Source: Clarkia xantiana subsp. parviflora
Taxonomy: Eukaryota > Streptophyta > Magnoliopsida > Myrtales > Onagraceae
Length of the DNA stretch: 64,000 bases
Direction: 5' to 3'
Assembly: GCA_036873135.1 (NCBI GenBank)
Contig: JAPTYO010000011.1
Location: 6,990,298-7,054,297, forward strand
Positions 1 to 9,978 of the stretch are shown here, one piece after another. The position numbers and the translations under genes were made by a program. How positions within the stretch are numbered: the stretch's first letter is position 1; each line of letters opens with the position of its first letter. The notes beneath the pieces were generated by a model. It saw only the letters and a program-made list of their open reading frames with translations, was not told where the DNA came from and did no database searches.

Positions 1-821
1 GCACTATAGTTGTATGAAACAGATGAGAATGACCGAGTTGGCACTGGACTTTAGAAAACTTTTGATTTGTTTAAGTTAGAAGTATGAGAATTTGCTTGGA
101 TTCGCTTTTGTTGAGCTAGGTCTCTGTTTAGGGAGAATCCTTCATATTGCATTAAGTAGTCTCTTTATACAAAGTTATCAATTATGTTTTAGTTATATCT
201 TCTTAGTATTTATTTCTTGAAATAATAACAGTGTTCTTATCGTTAGGTTCTTATCCTTTAATATGTATTTGAATATTAGCTACATTTGCGGTTTATATAC
301 ATGAGATGAAAGTCAGTATTTACAAGTATATTCATAGGAAACCATAGTTGATGTATAAAGCGAAATAAATGCAAAAATATCACCTTCATATTATTAATTC
401 AAAATATAATTAATTATTACATATTGCCAATCCTATTTCTGGGTACATATAATGCCCATTTTGCTCAATTCCTCTTGAAATGCCCTACTGATGAATTATG
501 TGCCCACTGTCGATATCATCAACTATTTACTATTGGAAACCTAAATGTATTTTTATTCTACTTATTTACTAATCTTCATAAATATTTAGATAATATACAA
601 TTAGCATTCAACAAATATATAATAATGTTATTACAGATGGTTGTGCAAAAGCACAATATGCATCTTAAATGAAAATCAAGTTCACGTTGTTATTATTCCT
701 ATTTGCCATGTTAATATTAATTAATTAATGTTCTCTGTTAATACTAGATCATAAAATATATTGGTGTGTATAGATTTATTAATGGTGGTTGCACGTGCAA
801 CCCACGTGTAGATATCACTAG
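1..821 (+). mobile_element. Helitron-like element, 3' portion (cut by window start)
   Basis: This is the end of the Helitron-like part of a unit. It terminates in a perfect 16-nt palindrome (GGTTGCACGTGCAACC, 787-802), 15 nt of spacer, then CTAG (818-821) followed by T, the arrangement expected at a Helitron 3' end. The palindrome and the adjacent sequence contain two CACGTG (G-box) cores. No Rep/helicase is encoded. The assignment rests on termini only. Confidence 0.45.
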
Positions 822-2612
822 TATTTATAAAAATTGAAGTGTATAAGAAGTTGTATTTCTACAATATGCACTTTATGCAAACATTATTTTTATTAATGTC
901 ATTTATATGTGTTCATATACTTTTATTTCGTCCTTATTATAAAGAATATGGGTGGTCCGCAAAATTAATAAAGTAATAAAATGCATAATGTGTTACAATA
1001 TATACAAAGTATTTCTCATACAGATTATGAAATTAACACATTCCAGGTAAACTTGAAGTTTAGTGCCAGCATCAGCATGATTGATTTTAGGGTTAAAGGT
1101 CCTTTTGGTACCACATGTTTGCAAAAATTACACTGTTCATACCACTAGAATTTTTTCGTACCGAATTGGTACCATATGTTTCCAAACCTTACTGTTTTGG
1201 TACCTCCGTTAGGGTTCCGTAAAAAACGGCCGTTAAATGGCATGTGCCATGCACGTGACCAGCCCATAACTTTCAATTTTGTTACAATTTAGTCCATCTA
1301 ATACATCCCTAACTTTTATTTTGTTCAATTTAGTCCTAAAACTTCAAAACCAAACCATTTTCCCAAATTGACCTAGCCGGACCTAGCCCATGGCTAGGTC
1401 CGACCCTGGGTCATGGTCGCCGGACCCAGGCGACCCCGACCCAGGGTCGGACCTAGCCCTAGGCTAGGTCCGGCTAGGTCAATTGGGACCTAGACCCAAT
1501 TTAACTCAATTGGGGCTAGGTTCCAATTGACCTAGCCGGACCTAGCCTAGGGCTAGGTCCGACCCTGGGTCGGGGTCGCCTGGGTCCGGCGACCATGACC
1601 CAGGGTCGGACCTAGCCCATGGCTAGGTCCGGCTAGGTCAATTTGGGGAAATGGTTTGATTTTGAAGTTTTAGGACTAAATTGAACAAAATAAAAGTTAG
1701 GGATGTATTAGATGGACTAAATTGTAACAAAATTGAAAGTTTTGGGCTGGTCACGTGCATGGCACATTCCATTTAACGGCTGCTTTTGACAGAACCCTAA
1801 CGGAGGTACCAAAACAGTAAGGTTTGGAAACATATGGTACCAATTCGGTACGAAAAAATACTAGTGGTATGAACAGTGTAATTTTTGCAAACATGTGGTA
1901 CCAAAATGACCTTTAACCCTTGATTTTACATTCTGATAAAATAGAAGCTTACTGATGCATAAAGGTAAGTCAGAAGTTTACCTTATAATACGATATTCTG
2001 CAATGAGTTCTCTCTTTTATTTCACAACATTGTTGAATTAAAAAATTAGAATATATATATATATATAAATTAAAAAAAATGTTAAGTAGATATTAGGAAT
2101 ATAAAATAGATGGCTCAATTACTCGAACATATGGTCAAGTTTGTTAAGCTGGGGTTATTCGTAGTATTTTTTACATTCAAATTAATTATTAACTTTTTAT
2201 ATTAATGATAAACAAAATTACATCTGTAAATTTTTCAGTTTTTATTTTAACGTTTTATTTTTCGAAGAAAAAAGTGTGATTTTTAATATATTATTTGTAA
2301 TATTTATTTTCCATGAGGCGTTGACATGGCTTGTTTAATTGTTGTCACATAAGCAAATCCAGCTACATCAGAGAAGGAGGATGAGCTAGACAATGATGAA
2401 AATTAAGGTCAAATTGGACCGTATCGAAGGATACTACTTTTAATTAACGACTTCATGAGAGATTTCTATGTCTATAAGTTTGAGGTTTGCTGTTGGGATA
2501 AATTCTTGTAAACACAAAATATAATAAAAATAATAAAACATAAGGAATATTATTTCAACGAATGGAAGCTTTGTGTAACAAATTATTTAAAAAAAATAAC
2601 AAATTATATTTG
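822..2612. other. AT-rich spacer downstream of PR-1 copy 1, interrupted by a foldback element
   Basis: No convincing coding sequence is present. After removal of the insertion at 1090-1920 it aligns with the same spacer in the other units. It contains a (TA)n run near 2052-2067 and poly-A/T tracts. Element A interrupts it at 2618. Confidence 0.7.
1090..1920. mobile_element. Foldback MITE-like element with ~400-bp inverted arms
   Basis: The 831-bp insertion is nearly a complete inverted repeat. It starts GGGTTAAAGGTC and ends GACCTTTAACCC plus T, and the arms stay alike right up to a centre near 1505. It is flanked by the 8-bp duplication TGATTTTA (1082-1089 and 1921-1928). The other units have an uninterrupted TTGATTTTACATT here, which gives the empty site. 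The inner arms are GC-rich and carry nested palindromes of the type CCTAGCC/GGCTAGG. It encodes no transposase. An 8-bp duplication suggests a hAT-like mobiliser, but a Mutator-type origin cannot be excluded. Confidence 0.85.
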
Positions 2613-2617
2613 CTTGC

Positions 2618-3505
2618 TGTTGCGTCCGGGACGAACAAGGTCACGGGGACGCGTCGGTTTATGTAATTGTGCGGGCCGTAACCCTTCTGTCAGGCGGAGG
2701 TTGGGCCACTGACGAGTGTTCGGACTTTACTCCCGCGTGAGGTCTGAGTCTCGGAAAGGTTGTGACCCGGCAAGGTTGTGACCCGGCAAGGTTGTGACCC
2801 GGCAAGGTTGTGACCCGGCAAGTCTGTGTCTCAAGCGTCGGATCCTGCGCAAAGGACCAATGCTAGCACGGAGAGGGGGGGTGGTGGTGTTAGCGGAGCC
2901 CTCTCCGATGCCTAAGTCACTATAGTGGCAAAAAGGTAATTTCTAGAGAGAGAGAATTCTAGAGAGAAGTCAGAGCTCAAAATACCAAAGTTGGGCAAAT
3001 GAGAGAATGTGTGAAAATGGGTGGCCAAGGTCTCCTATTTATAGGCTTCCTTGAGACCGGACCCGGTTTTAAAGCGGTTTGATGACGGTTCAAGAACGTG
3101 TGGTAACCGTCATCCTTGTTGGTAGTATGTGAACTTGACTTCTCTACGCGTAACGGCGATCGCGGACACGGTAATCGCGGATACGGCAATCGCACAATAC
3201 CCGTGGCGCAACCCGGACCTCGTCGAAATTGGGCAATTCGGCGAGGTCCGGATTGCCGTGCGATCCGGACCCCCGGATTGCGCAATCCGGAGGTCCGGAT
3301 TGCTTGCAACCCGGACGTCCGGGTTGCTGCAACCCGGAGGTCTGGATTGCAAATGCAATCCGGATGTCCGGTCTGGTCACGCGTAAATGCGTTTCCGGAC
3401 CGTTTTGACCCCTTGGGAGACGTTTTTTGAGACGAGATGTAATTTTTGACGTGTTTGCGAGGCCCGAAGCGTAAATACAAACCCGAATTGGACATTTATC
3501 CATCA
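2618..3505 (-). repeat. Element A left LTR (3' LTR in sense direction)
   Basis: 888 bp. The sense-strand TATA box CCTATAAATAGG lies at 3034-3045. A 16-bp motif (AAGGTTGTGACCCGGC) is repeated four times near 2755-2820; the right LTR has three copies. A block of CCGGA/TCCGG palindromic modules at about 3225-3380 differs in composition from the other LTR. Small ORFs through this block are by-products of the repeats. Confidence 0.93.
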
Positions 3506-3548
3506 CTTGCCCCCGAGTCAAGTAACGGTTTAGAACCTTTCTTGACTC
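3506..3548 (-). promoter_or_regulatory. Element A polypurine tract and abutting stem-loop
   Basis: Read on the sense (minus) strand, GGGGGCAAG (3506-3514) immediately precedes the LTR and is the likely plus-strand primer. Directly upstream in sense, 3515-3548 forms an 8-bp inverted repeat GAGTCAAG/CTTGACTC around an 18-nt loop. The same arrangement and spacing recur in B, C and D with paired base changes. Confidence 0.75.
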
Positions 3549-5266
3549 TATTTTAAGTTAGGATATTTGTCCAATTTGAGTCTGACGCTAACCTTTCAAT
3601 TTTGATCGTCGGTTGGACGTAGGAATCTTGATTTCGTCCGTCGCTTGGCTTTCCGGCCGAATGTTTTTATTTCCTATTATCATGGTTAGTGCAATAGGAA
3701 ATGTATATGTGCGAATATGATCATCGTCGGGGATACGAGCAAACAGTAATGCACTTATGCGAGAATGCGTCTATCAACATATATGCATGAATAATGGACG
3801 TGGCAAGATCGTAATTACGTAATGCAAGAAAATAGAAATCGTATGTTTCTAAAATGACTAAGTGATTTCCAAATCATGAATCATGCGACCGTGACGTGCG
3901 AATGATGTCAAGATACGTACGAGAGTAGATATCTTAAGAGGAGAGAATAGAGTATACCGTAGGGGTTTAGTCTTGTGTGTAGGTGAACTAATCCTTTGAT
4001 CCTTATCCACAAAGCATCTTCTTAGGGATTAGTAAATACACATATTCTCATTTATCCCTCCAACACTTGGGAGTTCACCATTTCAATCCATTTGCAGGTA
4101 ATTCACTCACCCTTTCCCGGAATTATCTTTGTGTTCAAAGTTTCTTTGCCGTCGTGGAGCTTAGATACGTTTTGACAGTTTCGAGTCTGATTTTTTGCTT
4201 GTTTTTGGAAATTGACACCACCAATCGACTCGGTTCGTCCCAAAGATTCCAGCGCCACCTTCGGATTCTCCAGGGGACGTCACACGCGCCCTCACGCGCC
4301 ACCGCGAGTAGGGAGTCTTCGCCGGAGCGTAAGCCCCACGCGCCGCCTTCCCGACCTCGCCTCGCTGCGGTCCTTACCTTCCCGGAATCGTCTCGACGAG
4401 AGGAATCCATTGTGATATCTTTCGTCCTGTTTTGAGGTAATTTGAAAACCTTAATTTAAAAAGTAGTTTCGGACTGAGCTTGGGGTGTCGCCGGATGGTT
4501 GTTCGTCTGAGTTATTTTTCGTTGCTGCCGTATAGAACTGCTTGTTGGTGCTCACATGTTGAATAATTGCTGATTGATTGCCGTTACTATCGTCGTTTGT
4601 CCATAACTTAGGCGATTTTTCGTTTCCGCGGATAGTCGAGGTGAAATTCCCCGTTAGGACATAATGCCCATTGATGTTGATACGCGCGTTGATGTTTGTA
4701 CGCGCGTTGATGGTTGAGCCGTTGGTTATTGCCTGCAAGTATGCTAAAACACTTAGAAAATATTCAAACGATATCTAATGTTCGTTACCATAGATGTCGT
4801 CGTATGAGCTTTGTCGATGAGCGTCGTAGGTGTGCCAAGGGGGCATAGCTATTCGTTGTATGCAATCCATTTTTATTGACACGTATGTGTGTGTTCATGA
4901 AAACACGTAGAGAATATTTTCCCCTTGTTGACGCGCAACCTTGTCGACATGTACGTACGTACATGGAAACACTTAGGAAATATTTTCTCCTTGTCAACGA
5001 GCGACCTTGTCGGCATGTATGTACGTACATAGAAACACTTAGAAAATATTTTCTCCTTGTCGACGAGCAACCTTGTCGGCATGTATGTACGTACATAGAA
5101 ACACTTAGAAAATATTTTCTCCTTGTCGACGAGCAACCTTGTCGACACGTAAAGATGATACACGCGTTAACACTGATACGCGCATTGATGTTGATTGTTT
5201 CTTTGCAGGTTGTGAGGTTGTAGCAATTCCTTGCGGAGTTAACTTCCCTTTGGTCGCGTTGGTACA
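3549..5266 (+). promoter_or_regulatory. Presumed promoter, 5'-UTR exon and UTR intron of the element A antisense gene
   Basis: No substantial coding sequence is seen. A GC-rich block (about 4240-4400) ends at a donor-like TTTTGAG|GTAATTTG (intron from 4437). A pyrimidine-rich acceptor CTTTGCAG ends at 5208, 58 nt before the ATG at 5267. The same donor/acceptor pair is found in B (18864-19769), and an equivalent pair in C (33996-34850). An untranslated first exon followed by a 772-bp intron is therefore inferred. The intron holds the 66-bp minisatellite. Confidence 0.5.
4879..5147. repeat. 66-bp minisatellite, about four copies
   Basis: Period 66 is shown by repeated GAAACACTTAG blocks starting near 4898, 4965, 5031 and 5097. 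Each copy contains a TTTTCTCCTTGTCGACGAGC-like core and a GTACGTACAT palindrome. Because 66 is a multiple of three it creates long but meaningless ORFs on both strands. Its AATATTTTCTAAGTGTT core (other strand) also appears in the 63-bp repeat of element D. Confidence 0.9.
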
Positions 5267-7577
5267 ATGAGTAAGTCCGCCACCCCTTTATCGCAGACTC
5301 CCTTTACTTCCGACATAGAGGATGATTTGGATGTCGGCACGGCTTTGCCGACAGATAATGTTCTGGATACTGACGGGGGTGTAGCTGTTGGGGTATCTCC
5401 TGCTGGAGAGACTGAGGCATTGGTTCGGTATCATACTAACCGCCTGGATAGATCCTTGTTCACCTTGTATGCTAGTGCTTCCGGACTTGACGCTTGTACC
5501 GAGGCTTTTTACCCCTTTGAGGTACTTCCTGATAGCAGTCTAGGGGATGCTACTCCTCCGCCCGCGGATTTATCTGTCGTGTACACATCACACGTTAGGG
5601 AGGGTTTGCGGTTTCCATATTGTTCTGACTTAGTTGATCTTTGTAGCGGTTATGGAATTTCTCCTTTAGATCTTACACCCAACGGGATTCGGGTATGGAC
5701 TTGTTTCAGAGTGTTGCTTCACCAGCAGTCCTGGTGTTATTCTCGCACTCTCTTTCGCTGTTTCTACCAGCTTAGGATTTCAGACTCGGCGGGCTTGTGC
5801 GGTGTGAGAGTTCGTTGGCCGAACTTACAGGGCGATGGTTTTGAAGAACTTGGTCTTGGGGAAGCCAAGTGGGATCTCAGTTACCGATTAGTTGCTACCG
5901 TGGATCGGTCTGCCGATCATTGGAAACATCATTATTTCTTTGTTCATGATGCGGGGACGACTTGGGATGTTGAGTATATTCAGAAGTTTGATCCTGCACC
6001 TACTTTTCGGGAGCTTTCCCCGTCGGATAGAGAAGTGATAAAACGGATATACCGTTGTCAACAATCGCGTGGCTTTACTTGCTCACTGCGTGCGTCTGAT
6101 CAAAAATTGATCGATGCTGGGATCCACGTGCTCCCTTCTGCAGTTTCGGTATGTTTGATCACTTTTGTAACTTTTTCCGTGTTGCACTGTAGGTTGGTTT
6201 GACGGAAAAAGCTCGTCTTTGCAGACGGCGGCCGCTCGTAAGATTGCTTCTAGCGGGAGGATCGTTCCCCCACTTGCTTCCGGAGTATCAGCGGCTTCTG
6301 GACGCGGCACAGGTAGATAGCTTCCTGAAGGAGCAATCTTTTATTTTCTTGATCGGGTTGTAACTTTTCATGTTACTTGCAGGTCGTACGGCGCTTGTCA
6401 TTGATCGCGTTGTTGCTGCACTAGACTCTTCTAAACGGTCCACCACTGGGACGCGTTCTTCGAGCGGTTCAAAGCGTCCGAAGACTACTGCGACCGTTCC
6501 AACTCCTTCCTGTCATAAAGGGAAGGGAGTTGGTGGTAGCGAGGATGTGTTGGTTGCCCCCCGCTCGAAGGAGCGGATCGAGGTGGAGCGTTTTCCTCTT
6601 TCTGGTATAAGCTGGACATTTTATTCTATACCCTTATATGGTTTATACTTGGTTTTTGCATAACGCTGCCTATTTTACATGTAGTGGTCCCACCGCTTGG
6701 ACGTGCAGATTTGCTTCGTCCTTTGGATGGAGATATTTCAGATGATAGGTGGATGCCGTACGTGGCGGGAGGTGTTACTTTTCCAAAAGACTCCCAGCTG
6801 AGCATGCCTGAAGTTGGCGTGCGTGTTCTTCGTCGCTCCATTCCCCCTGGAGATCGAGTTGTCCGGCCCTCGAGCGACGAGGAGGCGCGAACATTTGTTG
6901 AGAGATCACTGTCTGGATTTGCTCCAGTGAGTATCTCTTTATTTTATTTTGCTATGTTCGTTGCCCCCGAATATATATGTTTATTGTGTCCTTATTCTCA
7001 GGTTGTTTCCGACATGGTGCATATGGCCTCTTTCATGCTAGAGCTTGTTCAGGAGAAAGAGCTTGAGGGGGCCAAGGATGAAGTGCGTCGTCTTTCCTTG
7101 AAGAAGACGGACTTTGATGCTCGTTATGAGGCTGATCATGCCAGCGTTATTCAGCTTGAATCCGAGAATGCTGCTATTGAGAAGGCGATTTCAGATAACG
7201 TAGGCAAGCACAAGGTTGCCTGCCGGAAAGTTTGTGAGGTAGAGATGAAGGCTGGCATTGAAGAAGGACTTAGCAAGTTCTCTTCGACTCCTGGATTTGA
7301 TAGCGCAGTTACTACTGCTGCTAGAGCGAAGGCCACTCCTATGCTCAGCGAGTTTGCTGAGGATTTTATTCGTAGAGTGAGTATTCTTGCTTCTGGCTTT
7401 CCTTTTGACAGGTTGGGGCCATATGCGGAGTCTGCTGTTAGGCAAGTTACCGAGCTTCGTCGCTTAGATGCTGCAACATCTGATTTTGCGTTTTTGTTTG
7501 GAGAAGATGGTGGTGGCACTAGCGTGCAACATTTGCCTGCTCCACCCAGCCCTGTCAGGGATGGTGGACTTCTTTGA
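5267..7577 (+). CDS. Antisense five-exon gene of element A (gypsy-associated 'putative transposon' domain plus coiled coil)
   Basis: Runs opposite to the element's sense strand. Inferred exons: 5267-6148, 6225-6312, 6383-6604, 6685-6926 and 7002-7577. All introns are GT-AG with phases 0, 1, 1 and 0. Joined, they give 2010 nt, an uninterrupted frame of 669 codons. Residues 100-235 (HVREGLRFPY, YGISPLDLTPNG, YFFVHDAGTTW) resemble the plant 'putative gypsy-type transposon' domain (Transposase_28 type, PF04195). The middle is low-complexity, Ser/Thr/Lys-rich and probably disordered. Exon 5 begins with a heptad-like coiled coil (about 495-550). The biochemical role of this family is not established. 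Antisense extra ORFs are known in the plant Tat lineage. Intron boundaries are inferred by eye and supported by the same structure in B and C. This is the only one of the three copies that appears fully open. Confidence 0.75.
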
Positions 7578-9978
7578 TTTGTGTCATCTTTTCGACATGT
7601 TGAACTCGTATGTGAGCCAGTTTGCCCCCGAGCTTCTATGTTTTAGAAACTTGTTGGAGTTGTTGTTTGTGACTTGTTCGCTTTGAACTTCGTCGCATGG
7701 ACCTGTTTTATACACAGCAGTTTGCATGATAACTTGTTAGTAATATTTCATACCGTTATCACTTACTGTATTTGCTGAATGTGGATGATTAGTAGCGTAG
7801 ACATAGTCCCCGCAGGCGTGACTGATAGCCACTTCCTGATTGATAAGTTGAAAAGTTCTCCTGATTGTTTGCATGATGCATTACGCGTATTGCCTTTCTT
7901 TCCTGAATAGCTTGCCGCTATATGTGTTGCGGCCTGCCAAGTATTTTTGCGTATAGCAATATATCTCAACAAGTAGTGTGTTTGAAAGGTGTTATCTTGG
8001 CTAAGCAAGATAGTAGTTTATACCGTATCTTAGTTCCACTCTAAGGCGACGTTGTACAAGACCCGACTTGTAAATTTTATGAGTTTTACACAGGGTGCGC
8101 TCCTGCCAGCGTGTATCAACCCGCGTTGGGGAAGCATACATAAAAGTATTGTTCGAGGGGTGTGATCTTGGCTAAGCAAGATACTAGTTTATACCGTCTC
8201 TTAGTTCCACTCTAAGGCGACGTTGTACAAGACTCGATTTGTAAATTTTATGAGTTTTAAACAGGGTGCGCACCTGCCAGCGTGTATCAACCCGCGTTGG
8301 GGAAGCATACGTCAAAACAGCTTAGTTTTTGAAGAAGCATTTTGTGAACCCTAAAAGGGGTGTTGGTAAAATATTTGGAAAAAGGTTTTGACATTGAATG
8401 TGAAACATCCCAAAAATCGTGTTGATAAAATTTTTGGAAAGGAGTTTGATACATAAAACATTTTATAAAATATTTTGACAAAATATTTGGTAAAAATGTT
8501 TGTGATACATGATTCCTGCGTCCAGGGACCATGTAGCACTTTTGAGAGTATGAATTGTGATGCATATTTTCTGCGTCCAGGAATCACACATCACGGTTTT
8601 GAAAGTCTGTAGTACGGAATTGTCGTCTAGTAAGAGGACTTCCGCTATAAAGAGTGAACCCTAAACAGGGTATACACACTTTGAGTGAACCCTAAACAGG
8701 ATATACACCCTTAGAGTGAGGTAGTTGTCTAAATAGAGAACTTCTGTTATGAAGAGTGAACCCTAAACAGGATATACACACTTAGAGTGAATCCTAAACA
8801 GGGTACACTCATTTAGAGTGAATCCTAAACAGGATATACACACTTAGAGTGAACCCTAAACAGGGTATACACATTTAGAGTGAATCCTAAACAGGATATA
8901 CACACTTAGAGTGAACCCTAAACAGGGTATACACATTTAGAGTGAATCCTAAACAGGATATACACATTTAGAGTGAATCCTAAACAGGATATACACACTT
9001 AGAGTGAACCCTAAACAGGGTATACACATTTAGAGTGAATCCTAAACAAGATATACACACTTAGAGTGAACCCTAAACAGGGTATACACATTTAGAGTGA
9101 ATCCTAAACAGGATATACACACTTAGAGTGAACCCTAAACAGGGTATACACATTTAGAGTGAGGTAGTTGTCTAAACAGAGAACTTCCATCACTTGAGGG
9201 GTGATCAGCCCCGTATGCCCGTCCTGTTCTAAATCCAGGGAATGGCTATGGACATAAGGATTTGCCTCTAACCAGAGATGTCACAGTATGTCATTAAGAT
9301 AAGTAAACATGGGGCTTGTCTTTTAGAAAAGAGGATACCTCAACATATTATTTTGATGATAGGCCTTGGCGTTATTCCAAGGTATTGTTTGTATCTGACA
9401 GCCTGAAAAGTCATTGTTTTGATAGTCTTGGTGTTAATCCGAGACTCTGCTTGTAGTTGATGCCCTGAATAGTCGTCGTTTTGATAGCAGATCCGCAGGT
9501 TGTCATTGCGGAATAAGTTGGTTGTACACATAGCTCGATGGCTTTGTGTTGTCGGCGGCTTCTAGAGATAGACGCCTATAATGGAGAAATAAACTCCTTG
9601 TTGGTGTAGATAATAGATATGTTGGTGTTGTATACCATAAGCCCCTCCTTTCATACAATGCTTAGCTTGTATTGTTGGAGAAGATTTTTTGTGGATAGAT
9701 TACTATTTGGCGTAATTCCTGAGTAGTAATCGTAGTGTAGCCATAATGCGTAATAGATTTTGCTTGCACATGGCATAGTTTCTTGGATTATTGGAATAGA
9801 TAATATGCGCGTAGTTTGTTGCTTCGCGTTTAATCCAAAAAATAGTGTGCAAGAGATAAGTATGTACCTACAAACGTAGATTGACTTTATTAGATACTTG
9901 CGCGTATTTACATTGATTGTACTAGAAGTAGTAGAAATGCGCAAAGTAATCTAGAAGAGAGTTGTTTCTCCCGTTTCG
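7578..9978. repeat. Convergent intergenic region of element A with a direct duplication and a 31-bp minisatellite
   Basis: Lies between the 3' ends of the antisense gene and gag-protease, with no credible gene. A segment of about 145 bp is duplicated 170 bp apart (starting near 7999 and 8169). From about 8645 to 9170 a 31-bp unit of the form GAGTGAA(C/T)CCTAAACAGG is repeated about 15 times, with a 62-bp higher order. Roughly half the copies carry AACCCTAAAC, which matches the plant telobox/telomeric motif. The remainder (9170-9978) is AT-rich without ORFs. Confidence 0.85.

Noticed and set aside
424..672. Small ORF recurring in several units (also at 43146, 51443 and 55819)
   Set aside because: It has no ATG at the longest start, is AT-rich, is not related to any protein I know, lies inside the Helitron-like sequence and is truncated or interrupted in other units. 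Its recurrence only reflects the tandem array.
2977..3521. Several ORFs of 80-170 codons in the A/B LTRs (also 13503-14033 and 17519-17927)
   Set aside because: They overlap on both strands in GC-rich palindromic LTR modules and show no domain or conserved start.
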